A DNA stretch of 64,000 bases from Galeopsis tetrahit (GCA_963675135.1 OY776128.1:75398670-75462669), one strand, 5' to 3'. Positions 11,695 through 25,642 are shown, counted from the first letter of the stretch. Notes: generated by a model from the letters alone, not told the origin. Translations and numbers: made by a program.

Positions 11695-14600
11695 TTATTT
11701 AGCCCCAATATGAAGCAGCATAGTGAACAAAGCTTCACACATTTCACAAGCATCAGGCTCAGTGGCCACTTTCTTCCAAGACGAGTACACCATCCACGCA
11801 TGGTCCAGTTTCTTATCAGGCTTCACGACAACCGAACCCGGAACTTGTGCGTCACGGCACGTCACCATCCCGTCGCTCTTCTCCCCGTACCTTAGTTCCA
11901 GGTGGAGCGCCGTCAGAGCCATAGCTGCTGAAACCGGAACTATTACTGGCACCTTTCGTGCTGCAACTACCACGTCTTCCCTATCCTCCTCCCCCAAGAT
12001 TTGAGGTAGCCACGGGAGTTCTGCATGAGCAATGTGTGACATTGTAGCGATGACACCTGGCGCTACACTTGCTTCCGAGTAGAACGAGACAAGAGGGATA
12101 TTCTCGGGAAGCTTATGGTTGCGGACGAATTCCTTCCGTTTCTCGTAAGTCAGATCCTCCAGAGCCCTTATATCACCCTTTGATACAAGATGAGTTATTG
12201 TTAAGTACTAAACAAATTCATTTGAAGCATTGTAAACACAATACTCCCTCCGTCCCAGGATTTTATGCACACTTTCCTTAACGGACGTCCCAACATTTTT
12301 TGCACACTCCAAAAAAAGAAACAATAATACCCCTCCTTTATTTTACCTTTAATCAAATCTCTTTCACTTTAATCAATGAATTACCAATAATACCCCTCCC
12401 TTATTTACTTTACACATCACTTTATTCCATTTTCTTAATCTCCGTGCCGGTCAAAGTGTGCATAAAATCCTGGGACGGAGGGAGTAAAACACATTACAAC
12501 AGTAATTTTATTAATAATGCCTTATTCCCCTTTATCTCTTGTTCGTCGCTGATACTGTCGACCCGTTACTAATCTTCAACCTGGTATACACTACACAACA
12601 CCTTTTCAAGGGTATTACCCATCCCACCTACCCTCCCCCATGGTAATATTTAATACCTAATGCACAACACCGAACGAGAGATAAGTCTATCACGTGTTAT
12701 ATAATCTCTTTTTACATTATCTCACCTTATCGCGCACACGGTAGCAAACAAGCCCAAATTGTTTTGAGGTTATCAAGCTACTATTCAAGACTCCATGAAA
12801 TATATCCTAGAGTCTAGAACATAGCTATCAGACTTACAAAAAGACGAGCTTACCCCCACATCATATTTTTATATTTTCTACAATAGTACAACACATTGGT
12901 GATTCAGATTATTTTATAGAAATTCATGTTACCTTAATCAGTTTGCATATGAGAAACTCCATGATCTGACGGGTTTCCTTGTCAGCAAGCTGGCCTTCAC
13001 GAAGAATGTCGGAAGCTAAAGGTGAACCACCATACGGGCTTTGGACTAATGCCAATCCCGCAACTTTATCTCTCAATTCTTGGGAATAAATCGCCAAAGC
13101 AGCAGCAGCATCAACACCCCCCTTGCTGTGGCCGAGCAACATCACACGCTTGCCCGACCCCCAATATAACTCCTCTATATATTCCTTTAGTTCCCAAGCA
13201 TTGTGCTCCACTGATGCCTTCGTAATGTATCAAAGGAGGGATTACAAGAAAATTTTATCATCTAGTTTTCGAAAAGGGAAGTTACAAATTAGGGAATTGG
13301 TCAATTCAAGACCTGAAGAATAGTAAAACTATCAACTAGGGGCTTGAAAGTTTTTTCCTATCGATTTGAGACCTGAAAAATAGGAAATTATCCATTTAGG
13401 ACTTACAAATTTTAAGACCATGTTCAATATCTTAATAGTTTATAGAGTTATTTATTAATAAACATATTTATTTTTTATTCATAAAATATTATTGGACAAC
13501 TAGAAACTGTAGACTGTTAGACATGGTCATAAATTTGTGAGTCCTAATTTGATAGTTTCTATCTTTTAAGTCTCGAAATCATAGTTTCTAAATTGTCAGG
13601 TCCTTGTACGATAGGAAAGATCTTTCAAGCCGCTAATTGATTGTGTTACTATTTTCAGGTGAATTGATAAAACTCCTAGAAATTAGTAGTAGGACGACTA
13701 CTAGTGAGATTTTAGTTATATAGATAATAAAAAAACTGAAGTACCTCACTGTGGATTTTAGCAATATGGCAGGCCAAACCCATCTTTGAGAAAAACCTTT
13801 TGGTGCTGACAAAATACAAGGGAGCGTGATTGCTGAAAAGTCCTAATTTGTTCATTACATTTAGACGGGATGCATAAGAAGACTATATAAAGCCATTGCG
13901 TTAAAAAATTAAATTAAGAATGCATGACAGAAGGAACCTGGAATTAGCAGGTAAACGAATGAATCAGGTAGTTTATGCACCCCATTCCTGAAAAAATACA
14001 TAAAACACTGCATGTGATCTAATCTTCTTCAGAGAAATAGAGGGTTACAAGGGCAAAAATTCTTAAACCAGCTATAGATTAGAGAATACATAGACCTTAT
14101 TCACAGAAAAAGATACCTATATTTGTTTAATTTTCCCATTAAGGAGGGAGCTTTAAGCATTCTTAGAAATTACATAGTGGATGGTTGATGGCAAAGTTTG
14201 TTTTGACTCTTTGAAGTATTATATCTTTCTGGAAGAAGAATGTGTATAGGAAATTTACTAATCTGGGATAAACACATAAATGCTTAGTGCTTATATGAAT
14301 TCTCAATCCCCTTAAGGGTGTGTTTGCAAACAAAAAACACTGCTTCAAGAATCACTTTTTTTTTCAAAAGCTGTGAGGGTCACTCTTTGAAAGAAAAAGT
14401 GATTCTCCTCCACTTTTTAGAGTTTGCAAACACCGCCTTACTCTTATGAGCTCCAATCGAGAAATAACACTTCCCACATGTTTCAGAGTCCAATTTCAAC
14501 CTTCCATTGTTCAAGTAAGACTGAAAAAATGGGTAAAAAACAGAAACTGTTAATAATATTTTCTTCAGACCGAACCGAACTGAACTGAGTTACTGTTGGG

Positions 14601-16906
14601 AACCGAACCAAAACATTATCAGTTCAGTATCACATTATTTATCTTCAACGTATTCTCTATAATCAACAAAGATAAAAGTGAAACATGGCTCGGAAAATTA
14701 TAAGTCCTTTATCCCTTTTATCTTTACGGGAACTTAATATATCCCGAACAGAAAGAAACAGTATCAGCCAAAATCTGATTTTGGTCTTTCAAAAATTTAT
14801 CTCTTAACGAATAAATTTTGTGTGAGATTCTGACCTTATTCTGGTCATCCACTGTTAAAAAAAAAAACTCTTAATTCAAATCATCAACCCTTCTATAAGG
14901 ATTCCATACATGATTTTGAAAATGAATATCTTGATAAAACTTGCCTGAATCGGGAATTGGAAGTAAAAAACACAAATCTCTCACATATACAATTGGAAGT
15001 AAAAATTTAAAAAAAAAAAAAAAAACAAAGACATTTCCAGTTTCTATGATACTTTGTGAATGAGGTAACCAATTATCACACTTGGCCTGAAACAACCATG
15101 TGGTGGACTTTGGACTAGAGCAACTCAATGAAAATAATAGCACAGAAGAATAATGCGTTGAGGGGAAATAGTTATAAATTATGGAATCAGCCTTAAGTCA
15201 AAAACTCATCAACATTAAGGAAACCGAATAAAAACAATTTTAGAACTCAAGGATACAGGGGTATGAGCCAAGTAAATTGCAAAACAATGGTCTCATATCA
15301 ATTGGGTGTTGGCATTTTTAGCCCTATACGAACTAATTCTTGGAATTAAGTCCCATAACTTTTATAATGATGCAATATTAGTCCTATATTGACAATTTTT
15401 TATTCTAGGATGATAGTACTTGAGATGTGTTTTTTTTTTTAAAATAAAATATTAATGAAGTTAATATGTTGGGGTGTCATTATGCCTGTAAGTGACGCTA
15501 AGTCATTAGTCCAGTTGCTACATGGAATTCCGGCAGCACACATGAGTGCCACGTGCAAAAATCCTGCAATCTTGTCAATATAGGACTAAATTTGCATCAT
15601 TATCAAAGTTATGGGCCTTACTTGAGAAAATTGATTCATTATAGGACTGAAATTGCCAACACTCAATAGAGACAGGATCAATTACACAATTTACTTGATA
15701 CGAGCCTATAGAACAGACCCTTTTCAAGTACTTCAATAGTTTTGTATTCATAATATGGTACCTAATGCCTTGTAAGAGCTCGAGGAATCTAGCTGAACCA
15801 TCCTCGACTGGAGCCATTCCAGGAGCACTTTGTAACCACCCAATGTCCTCAGAAGACCCGTTTAAAGTTATCACAGCTCTAGATACAAAACTAGAAAAAT
15901 GCAAGATTAATGTAACTTACATATACAAAAGTTAGATATTACTACTTGATAAACTAATGGATACTTCTTGTACATTTTATAATCGAAGAATGATTCTTCA
16001 CCTTTGAATGCGAGCCTGCATACATCTTATATGATAACAATAAAATCTCCAAGATGCCATTGCTGATCTCCACGCAAATTCAAAAAACAATATAGGGAGC
16101 GTCAACCTACAAACAGTATGATAACCAATGGCTGTTTAAATGGAAAAGTGACTGAATAACGGTCATGGAAACATAAAAAGATCAGAGGACAATCCGATCA
16201 GTATTAACTTTGTCCTATACTGGTCCTGATATTAAACCGCAGTAATATTGGGGAAATATAATTTTTCAGTTTGGCAAATGTAGGCCTTTTCACACATTTA
16301 GACCAAATTGGCTCTACACACCTGCATTTATGGGCCTAAATGTGGCGATTTTTTTTTTACTGGCCAACATTTGCCAAACTGAAAAAATATTGTCCTTCAA
16401 TTGCTACCCCCCATAGTTATGGTAAAAAAAAAAGAAAAGAAAATTATTCCCCAGCAATATTGTACACAAAAGAACCAGAGTAATAGCATTACCCTTTAAA
16501 AATGAAGCGGACGCCCCTATGATAATTTCTATTCACAATTCGTAATCCTGAATTTATGAATGATTGGTCCTCCATGTCTGAGGCATCTCTTTCAAGACCA
16601 GAGCTTGTTTTGGAGTTGCAATCTCTTGATGAAGATGCATAATTACAAGCTGAAGGTGTTAGTTGTGGACCACCGGAATAGATGTCTGATAACAATCTAG
16701 TCAAATCCCTTAACAAGATACCTTCTGCAAGAACATAGTTTTCAATACAAAAGCATATGCAATTCAAGAGATGAAAAAGAAAAAACAAAGAGCTCACCAA
16801 TAAATTCAATGATGCGACGATTTAAACAGGAAGTTAAACTTAAGAGACGTGAAAAAATGTCATCCATTTCTGACCAACAGATTGCAGGAAGGTTATGGGT
16901 TGCCAT
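11695..16906 (-). CDS. alpha/beta-hydrolase (lipase/esterase-like), eight exons
   Basis: Exons, in transcription order: 16798-16906, 16493-16724, 16002-16106, 15762-15878, 13938-13987, 13745-13842, 12933-13217, 11695-12177. They give 492 residues with every junction in frame and GT/AG borders. The nucleophile elbow is GHSKGG with Ser at about residue 268. Asp about 441 (CRDAQVPGS) and His about 458 (KLDHAWMVYS) are plausible triad partners. YLLIPGLFSNHAPLYFV gives the N-terminal strand and oxyanion region. A hydrophobic stretch (LPILFFEFAWRSAMASW, about residues 116-132) could anchor to membrane. The start is the first ATG after in-frame stops; a 5' leader intron is likely (acceptor near 16940, possible donor near 17869). 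It resembles a plant alpha/beta-hydrolase family of unknown substrate; I do not assign one. At least four MITE-like insertions lie in its introns. Confidence 0.85.
12244..12484. mobile_element. Stowaway-type MITE in hydrolase intron 7
   Basis: Ends CTCCCTCCGTCCCAGGA / TCCTGGGACGGAGGGAG are flanked by TA. It is 241 bp long and lies wholly within the intron 12178-12932. Confidence 0.9.
13298..13672. repeat. Diverged foldback repeat in hydrolase intron 6
   Basis: Inverted arms (about 13298-13440 and 13515-13672) share GGCTTGAAAG, TTTCCTATCG and ACAAATTTATGACCATG-like blocks. They look like a decayed terminal-inverted-repeat element. Exact ends and target duplication are not clear. Confidence 0.5.
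13988..15761 (-). other. Large hydrolase intron 4
   Basis: A 1.77-kb intron much longer than its neighbours. It contains the Mutator-like MITE at 15270-15696. The rest is non-coding. Confidence 0.7.
15270..15696. mobile_element. Mutator-like MITE in hydrolase intron 4
   Basis: Inverted arms of about 130 bp start AAGTAAATTGCAAAACAA at the left and end CACAATTTACTT at the right. Flanking 10-mers GGTATGAGCC and GATACGAGCC match at 8 of 10 positions, as expected of an old 9-10-bp duplication. Length is 427 bp with no coding content. Confidence 0.7.
16255..16391. repeat. Short inverted-repeat MITE in hydrolase intron 2
   Basis: Arms AATATAATTTTTCAGTTTGG and its inverted match CCAAACTGAAAAAATATT enclose about 90 bases; CAAATGTAGGCC pairs with GGCCAACATTTG. 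Family not assigned. Confidence 0.6.
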
Positions 16907-18505
16907 GTAACCACAAGATCCTGACAGCTATTATATGACCTGGAAATAACAGGTTATATTAGACTATGATAGATTTCAAGAGCATACAAGAAAATACTCT
17001 TATTCAGAAAACATAAAGAAAATGTATTAGTGCAAAGGAAAAATCCAAATCAGTGCAATAATATACCCAATAATAGTGTCATTTTAGGCACTAAAATGTA
17101 GATTTAAACAGCATCATTGTGAAGAGAGCACAAAGATTTATTTCAAACTGTATATTTTTCAATAGATGGTTAGATGGCCTCTTCTTGTATACCAAATGTG
17201 TGAAATAAGCATTCAAGCTACAATATGTCATTCAATCACATAGGAACTAGAACAAGATAATTCATAATTGATTATATTGCATAGGGTATCCATAAGCATG
17301 CATCACTAAAAGTATAAATTAAATTAATATCAATCAAAATAGAGAATAAAATACAGATGGGAGTTTGGGCCAATTTTTTTAATGACAATGATAATTGATT
17401 GAAGAGTGAACAGGGACTTATAAGTGAAAAGGGGGCCCATCAACACATACCAAGCAGTAAGTTTGTAAAAAGAATTGGATTAGCAACAACAGCAAAAATG
17501 GATCCTTGTGAACACAAGCATATGCAGAGCTACATATTCATCAAACAGCAAAGATTGTGTAAATTAAATCGAACTGTTGGGAAAACGAAGAACCCCTATG
17601 CAACTGAAGTCTGGGATAGGGCAACTTACTTGAGATTGTTGGAAAATGCAGTGAAAATGGACGGGTAGCCTCAATTCAGTAAAGCCAAGCCTCTTCAGCG
17701 AAGAATATATACACCAACAAAAAAGGTGTATATCCCCATTTTCCAATAAAGAATGCAACTTTATCCAAGAAATAAATGTGGGGGCAGGGCAGACACGCAA
17801 TAATTTATTTATTTTTGAAATAAAGACCCGAATGGAGAGAAGAAAGAAAGGATTTTTTTAATGAATACCTGTTGTAATGGGAGGGCCGTCAATGCCCCAT
17901 TTCATCATTCGCAGCCGAAATCCAGGAAACTGAAAATGGGTAAGTTTCAAAAAAGCCCTCGAATCGAATCATTTGCTTGTTGCTTACAAAGGGAAGGAGA
18001 ATTATTATTACATGCAATGGGAAGCGGCGAGGGGGAGAAGGGGCACGTGTCTAGCTGGTGTTGAGTGATTAGGAAGATCGATTAATCATAAATAGATAAA
18101 TTATGGACCCCACGGTAAGAAAGGGGGCCAATATAGAGTATCCTTTAGATTGCTTCTTTTCAAGGCAACATGCCTTCTTAGTAAACATTAGTGTATCATC
18201 CTTATCCTAATACCATCCTCAATCAAAAACTCGAATCCCACTGTCAACAAAAATAATTTTTAAACTTCTTACATCCTCAATCAAAAACTTCAAATTCCAC
18301 TTTTATTTTAGGTCAATTTTTTTATTTCCCATTTTTGTTTTATTTCGTATTTCACTTTAATATTTAACACGTAATCACTATTATAAAAAGTTGATTATAT
18401 TTTCTTATCCCCATATTTGGAATGAGATGGGAGAGGCAATAGAAAGATAGTATTGATGAAGAAATGGCAAGAAGACATTTACAAGGTATTTACAAGTACT
18501 GATTC
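16907..18505. other. Hydrolase 5' leader region and intergenic space
   Basis: This region is non-coding on inspection. It should hold the hydrolase promoter and an untranslated first exon (about 17870-17960 on the minus strand, with a donor-like ACAG|GTATTC). Kinesin transcription ends at its right side, so the two genes are arranged head to tail. Confidence 0.45.
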
Positions 18506-21500
18506 TTACAAATGCAACAAGTTAGATATGAGATTCCACCCCATCCATGTTTTCTTGTCACTAAGAGGAGCAAAATTGAGCTCAAACATTTCCCTCGAAA
18601 CGGGCTGCTGCGATGATTCGCAGAATCCGACTAGCTTACCCACCACCTCAGCACTTTCCTTGACCTGTTGCATATTTAGAGGATCAGTCCAGAGTTTGTT
18701 GACCAGTTGCATTCTCCTCCTCTGTTTGCCCTCTGGAGGGACATCCCATTTCAAGTAGAGCATCTCTCTTTCTTCTGCTGTTAGCTTTGAACTCACCCTC
18801 TTGGCTAGATGCTCCCTCTCCTGTTTCAGGGCCTTGATGCTGAATTCAAACAGAAACAACACTTAATTTGCATGCAGAAATAAGTTAAACTAAGAGGGTA
18901 TTGAGAGAAAGGCCTGCTTTTTTTATTGGAACGCACCTTGATGATACAGAGCCAGGAGGGTCATCGCCTAAGAGGGCGGGGCTAGCATTACCAACCTCAT
19001 CCAAATGCTGCTCCAACCATTTCAACCTTCTAAGTTCAACTTCCATATACATCTGATCAGAAGGATCTCCTTTGAATAACAAGTAAAATTGAGAGCGGTG
19101 TACGATTGATACATGGCAGAAATGCCACAGCATTACAATCTCCTTCCTTTTTTCTTCAAAAACGACGCTCCATGGCATGGGAGAACATTTACCAATTACC
19201 TCAGCCTCGTCATCGCTTGTTACCTCATTCGCTTCTTCTAGCTCCAACACCTAAAAGCAATCAATGTTTTTAAATTTGCATCCAAATATTTTTAAATTTA
19301 TCTTTTGTAGGATTATTGTGTAATAATTCATAATGCATGGAAGCTACGTGATCGTAATTTTAGATAATGGTCAAATGTTACCAAAATATACTTATCTTTG
19401 AACATAAATTAGTAAAGATGCAATAAAATACACAACCAAAATCATAAGTAATCAATTAAGATTTTCTCATCCCGAAGAAAAGAAGTAGTTTGGAAGAATA
19501 GTGTGGGAGGAATGATGTTCTGTGATATCTGAATTTTAACTTTAATTTATCTAAAATCAAGTAAGATGAATTAAAGAATGCAAATGTAATCTTAATTTCA
19601 ACCATTTTTCTTATCAGAAATGAGAAATGTCATCACAATACAGGATCAAGTAAATTCAATCATCCAATGGTGCACTTCTTTTGATAATAACCATGTAAGG
19701 GGCATTGCTTTAGAATTTATTTATCAATATAAGAAAAAACAAGACAGAATTCTTACCTGGCAAACAAGAAGCTGTTTTTGATACTGTAGCTTAGCAACAC
19801 GTTCTTTGAGCTCAGTAACGTAAGATTTAATGCTTTGAATATTATCCTCTGCTGCCTTCTTAAACATCTTCTGCATTCTCTTCACATTGATAGAACTCGA
19901 TTGTTTTGGAGTAGAAATGTTATCCTTTAATGGGGTCCCACAACTTTCTGGGGTTCTGTTTTCAGTTTCATGATCCATTACTTTGTGAGAAGAAGACGTC
20001 GTTGAGCAAGGAGACCGTATTAGATTTGGCATGTTAACTGAATTGCTCAAGGCAAACGGAATGACTTTCTTCTTTTTTGAGGTCTTTTGGTCAGGAGTTT
20101 CCTCACCATTTGGAAGATGCATAACTAATTTATCAATGGATCTCTGAACATTCTCAAGCTTCTCTTCTAAAACAGAGATGTTGCTTTCTTGGGAGTTCAA
20201 ACGCGCCATCTCTTCTCTCAAGGTAGCTTTATCTTTTATCTGAACTTCTTCTAAAGTGCAACTTGCTGCATGTATGGCTTTGATTTCTGATAGCATTTTA
20301 GCAATTGCTTCGGCAGTATCCTGACTTCCAAATCTCTGAGAAGCTACCTCTTTGTGCAGCAGCTCTAATGCACGATTTGCCTCTTCACCGAGTTGTTTTT
20401 GCCTCATCTCCAGCTTTCTTATTTCAGCAACCAAACGATCTGAAGAATTTTCTGCTTTTTTACCTATCTTTCTCTCTTTGCACTTAGAATCAAGTTTAAT
20501 GTCATTATTGGTGTTAAATGAGAGGCGTTTAACAGCTTGACTAGAAGGCCCGTGATGGTCTGAGGCCTGAAATGATCGACTGTTACAAAATATGCAAAAG
20601 GGGCAAATAAAAGAAAGACAAATAAAGATGAAGCATACTTTTCGTTCTTTGTGTGAGCTTCTTTCTAACTCAAGCTGTGATTGTGCAAGGTCTCTTTGTC
20701 GCTTCAGCTCGTAAATTTCTCTCTCCATCTGCAGTCAGAACTTGGGTAAGGATTCTTTAAAATAAGCTACTATACTGAAAGATGATTACATGTTTTTTTC
20801 TCATGATGTTTGGGCTACCTTGTTCATATGTGTGACTTTTTATCAAGTTTCTGAGTATAATCTTTTGCCAAGGTTAATAATAATTTTTTAGTTGTCCCCA
20901 CAAAACTGATAAGCAATTATTGCATATTCATCCAGAAATAATACAACATAACATTGAAGCTAACTATCCAAGAGAATGGGCCATGGATAGCTTATCTGAG
21001 TTCCATTTCACTGCTTAAGTAACTGGTTATGTAAGTGTAATATATTTAAATGTAATCATCATTATAATAATACCTGCTGAATCTTCAAATCCTTTTCCTT
21101 CAGCAAAGATCTTACACACGAAGAAGAAGAAGATGAAGATGGCCCTGGGCTTTTGAGCTCTGCTTCTAGTCTGGCAACTTCCTGTTGCAGTTGCTTTACC
21201 AGCTGCTTTTTCTCAACAATCTGAATTCAGCAATAAATAAAGCTACAAAATAAGACTTGTATTCCGGAATATGCAAGACAAAATACAAATAATAATTGTA
21301 ATCAACCTTATTCTGAATAAAACTAATTCAAACTAATGATTATTAAAGCTATGGAGTATAAACCAGAAGAGTCACACAAGCTAAAACACCTATCTCTAGA
21401 CAGCATATTTATAAACCTCGGTGTTAAAAATAAAAAAAGTCCATTTCTTAGATAAAAAAAAAGATGAACATTTAAAGCAGATAAAAAAAACAATAAACTT

Positions 21501-24227
21501 AATTTGACCCTGTCTAAAGGAACTTATTTGAAGAAAAAAAATTACATGTGAATATAATAAGCAATCACTTAATTAGCCACTACCATGTTCACTTGGGCAG
21601 TATTTGTAACTTCCTTTGCACTTGTAGCAAATAAAAGTGTGTTTCTTGATTGCTCTACATGGCTCAAAGCTGGACTGATAGTGCAAATAATTGCTGTTCG
21701 TGCATTTCCACCAAGCGATGTCTGCAATATCCTCGTGAGTTTTGAATCTCGGTAAGGAATGTGACCGCTTCTCTTTCCACCACTGCAAACACGATGGGGT
21801 AAAAGGATCGAGAAACAAGAAAACAATAAAAATATATAAATTTCTTTACAAGCAACAATTGCCATTTCTCAAATATAATGAAAATAGAAGCAACCAACTC
21901 AAATGAACATGTAAAGTTGGTGAAACTTTTCTAAAACAAAATTTGAAGCATTTTCTTTTAATATCAAAATCGCATATGCACCTTAGCTTTCTTATCACAG
22001 TGGTTAATGTCAGTAGGCTTCTATTGATATGGCTTCCTTCCTTCAACCTTGCACCACCTGTATTTGCTTGTGTAGCACGTTCACTCCCTGCGAGATCCAC
22101 CAGATTCTACAATAGTGCATTTAATTTTAGTAACCCAATGAAGCTTAACAGAAGAAAGATCAGGAGTGAGGTGCAAATGTCCATACCAAGCTTGCTACAA
22201 AAGACTTCACACACCCTGAGTCATCTCGAAGACTACTCTCGATGGTCTGAAATCAAAAAGGGGGGAAAGACTTAAGATGATATACAATATGCCATAAATG
22301 AATGTTTCTACGCAAGCAGATATCAGTCCTCGAGAGTACATCAATTATTAATTAAATTCAATGATTGTAAACTAATTTGTCAAATTTTCAATGATCTTAG
22401 TTATGAATTCTGTTAGAAGTCGCTGAAGAAAGATTGAGAGAAACTTCAAAGCATATACTAGAATCTAGAAGTTGCAGTTGATTAAGGGATCCAGTCACGT
22501 GTGTAATACTAATAGATCAAATATACTGCTCGTGAGTTGGATAGAGAATCATGGGAATGTATGAAGTTCTCAAATTAAACAAGTTGAAATAAATCAGGCT
22601 AATGGGATTTATGCAATCTGCCTAAACATTATGGGTTCCTACTCCATGACCCAGATAATTTAAACAAGTTCCAGCAATAAAACATAAAGGTTTGGCATTC
22701 GAAACCTATATACGGCTCTACTTCGGGATTTTAGAATCCCTATTTTTAAAACCTAATACATCCACTCCTACAAATATGTATGAACCCTATAGATACCATT
22801 TTTTTCTACACCACTCTCTCCAATGACCCTTTAATGCAATATGGTTTTTTTATTCCCACTCTTATTTTATTTATCACTCTTCACACATTTTATTCCAACA
22901 AAATGCACTAATTATTACACAACCATTCAATCATTGCAATTACAATGGACAATTATATACTAATACAACATCACACACTCTTATACATCAATTTGCCATA
23001 AAGTTAAACCATACTCTACTTAAATCTAAACGAACACACACTATTATTGTTTAACAGTATTTTGAAATCCACTAGATCTAAATCCCAAATCAAACATCCC
23101 CAAACAGATTTGAAAAAGAACTACTTATACATACCAGCCTAATTATCTGATGTGACCTCGAGCTTTTGTCATTCAGTGAAGTTTCACCCACCTGCCTTTG
23201 TGCTGCAAGTTTTGCAAACGATTATACATTTCTCTCACAGACAGTTTACCAACTTGGGTATTAGAAGCACTCAAGAAGAAGCAATAAAGGCAATCTCTGC
23301 CTTACCTTCACAAATACTAATAAGGTGCCTCAAATGTTCATCATTCTTGACTACCTCCTCAATCAACTTATCCACAGTGGTCCCTCTCTGCCCATATAAG
23401 AAATATTTTAACACACAAATCTAAAGAAATGAACTCCATATTAATATTAACACATTACCTCAGGATCATCCAACAGTCGAAGGGAACCAGACTCTCTGTT
23501 GAGTAAATCTGCAACAGTTTCATTATAGATCTCTAATGCAGAGAACTTTAACACAAAATCTCTCTCCCTAGACTGAGAGAAGAACAAAACTGAGTTTTCA
23601 GATTATATACATCCAAATTTGCTACAGAAAGAATTTGTAAATGTTTTCAATCTTAATCATACATAATGGATGTGGTCAAAGATATCTTTAACCGCATATT
23701 CTGCCACACCCCTCATTGTGAATGTCTTTCCACTACTAGTCTGCCCATATGCAAATATTGTTGCTGCAAACGAAAACATTAAAAACCAGTAAAAATGGCC
23801 ATATAATTATCAATTACCCTTATGAAACTTTTACCATTTATTCCACCTAGAGCAGACAAAGCAACATCTCTAGCACCTTCTTCATAAACTTTTTGTGTAG
23901 AACTACTTGGATCGAAAACTTTATCTGAAGATGCAAATACAGTTATATCCTCACAAATTTATGATATCCAAAAAATGTCTGTATAAATAGTGTACCAAAT
24001 GTATATGACCCCCCATGCCTATCATGATAGAGATTCTTCGAAACGATTGTGTTTTGATCAGTAATATCCCATGTGACCAAGTCATACGCAGCTAATTCTT
24101 TCGAACTCAATGGCCGCATCCGTACAGTCACTAGAATGTTCTCTTCACGAACTTTAGGGCCCCCGGGAGTACTTTGTGGCGTTCTCTTGATCTTCGACAA
24201 TGGTGTTAATGGCGCCCCAATTGTCAT
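18506..24227 (-). CDS. Kinesin-like protein, KIN-7 subfamily (NACK type), fourteen exons
   Basis: Exons in order: 23996-24227, 23835-23924, 23663-23763, 23459-23572, 23306-23387, 23135-23202, 22187-22246, 21982-22106, 21584-21782, 21074-21220, 20639-20728, 19757-20566, 18937-19250, 18506-18839. They total 2766 bases, 921 residues, with all phases consistent. The N-terminal motor has the P-loop GQTSSGKT (residues 114-121), switch I NDKSSRSH (217-224), switch II DLAGSE (253-258) and HIPYRDSKLTRIL. A neck and coiled-coil region follow, then the conserved plant C-terminal block (WSVVFEEKRKEIVMLW, LYLKWDVPPEGKQRR) found in NACK kinesins. The N-terminus carries several TP sites (LTPLSKIKRTPQSTPGG) like the CDK sites of NACK1. 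NACK kinesins bind a MAPKKK through the C-terminus at the phragmoplast in cytokinesis; that this copy does so is inference. The motor core is intact. Confidence 0.92.
22690..23105. repeat. Possible GGGGGTGTTT-family relic in kinesin intron 6
   Basis: Phrases such as ACTTCGGGATTTTAGAATCC, TGCCATAAAGTTAAACC and ATCCCAAATCAAACATCCCC parallel the repeat at 8692 and the copia-flanking copy. It is heavily decayed and I cannot set its ends. Confidence 0.35.
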
Positions 24228-25642
24228 CTTTAGGAAATAGAATCTTTATTCAAGGGCTAGATTCTATAACAACAAATCCATAGATTCCAATTACTGAAAC
24301 TGCATTTGTTTAATTTTCTTTCAAAATTGTTAAATATATTCAGTTCGATTCAGATTCGTAAGAGCGCAATGAATTTCTAGGTTTAAATTCGAGAGAACAC
24401 TACAAAGAAGAGGAATCATTTCCTGAAGAAACAGTAAAAATAAACCCACCTTTCAATGCTGAATAACAGAAAAACCGCAAACATAAAGTCATTTCCAGAA
24501 GAAAATTTCGCAAAAACCCCCCAAGGGTGCTCTTAAAAACGCAATTTCTTGTGAAGTACAAAATAATAACCGATAAATACCCACTTACATTTGAAAGAAA
24601 TCCGCTTGGAAATCATTCACCTGCGAAAGCCCAGATTTCAAGAGTGTATGATCAAGTGGTTCTGTTTTAATTTCTTTCCTTTTTGTTCACTTTTTCCACT
24701 TTTTCTTCAGGAGATTTTTTTACCCAAATTGGAAATGAAGAAAGGGCGCTCCTGAAACAACCAAGAAGTATATTCTTTTTATTTTATTTTTTCAAATTGA
24801 AATTATGGGAGGTGATCAATAAATATTTGATAACGGCTAGTTTAGATGTTTAAATTTAATATTATAAATTGCTTTCGCTGTTTCTGTGGTCCGGAGCCCC
24901 GACAGGGTTAATTTGAAAAATATGGGCAGAGGCTTATTTGGATCGGTTTGATTTTTCTGTTCCATTCATATTTTATTCTATTAAATTTTTAACACGTGTC
25001 ACTCTCAATATTATAGAACATTAATTAAATTTTATTGGCAAATACTTGTATTGATGTAACTGAATTCAAATTATTTAAATGGGTTAAATGATAACCATGG
25101 GCTATGCCTATGAGCTGAGTTTTAGTCATAGATTTATCCCTCTTTTTTTTATGAGTTCACCCCTAATTTTATTTTAAAGAAAATTACATTTAAAAAAATT
25201 ATATTACCCTTTTATCAATTAAATTAAAATACAACTCATTAAAATATTCATTGTACACCTATCACCGAGTCACTAACAAATCACCGTCTAATCACTTTTT
25301 TTGTAAATCTTTGAAAAAAGGTACGAAAAAAACTATTATTAAAAATAATTACTGAAAAAAATATGAATCTAAAAAATAAAATTTTCAGATTATTTTTTCT
25401 CGAAAAATGACCAAAATTTTGGAAAGAAACTTCCGAAAAAATACAAGAAAATTGAAAAAAATTTAACTAAACAAATCTTTTTTCAATTATTTTTCTAATG
25501 GACATTGATAAAGTAGGGTAGATTGCTATAAAAATAACTAAACTATTCTTCCCAGTAGAAATACCTCGAACACAATTAGTTTTATTAAAGTTACTCATCA
25601 ATCTTTTGGTGTCCTTAAATCAATGTTTATCTTTATATAAGT
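24228..25642. other. Kinesin upstream region
   Basis: This should contain the kinesin 5' leader and promoter. I see no coding content. The stretch after about 25000 is AT-rich. Confidence 0.45.
24832..24839 (+). promoter_or_regulatory. MSA-like mitotic promoter element upstream of the kinesin
   Basis: AACGGCTA fits the core of the mitosis-specific activator element bound by three-repeat MYB factors in G2/M genes, which include NACK kinesins. It lies about 600 bp upstream of the ATG. A single short match is weak evidence. Confidence 0.3.

Noticed and set aside
11710..12004. Plus-strand frames opposite the last hydrolase exon
   Set aside because: They are shadows of the minus-strand coding exon and have no recognisable content.
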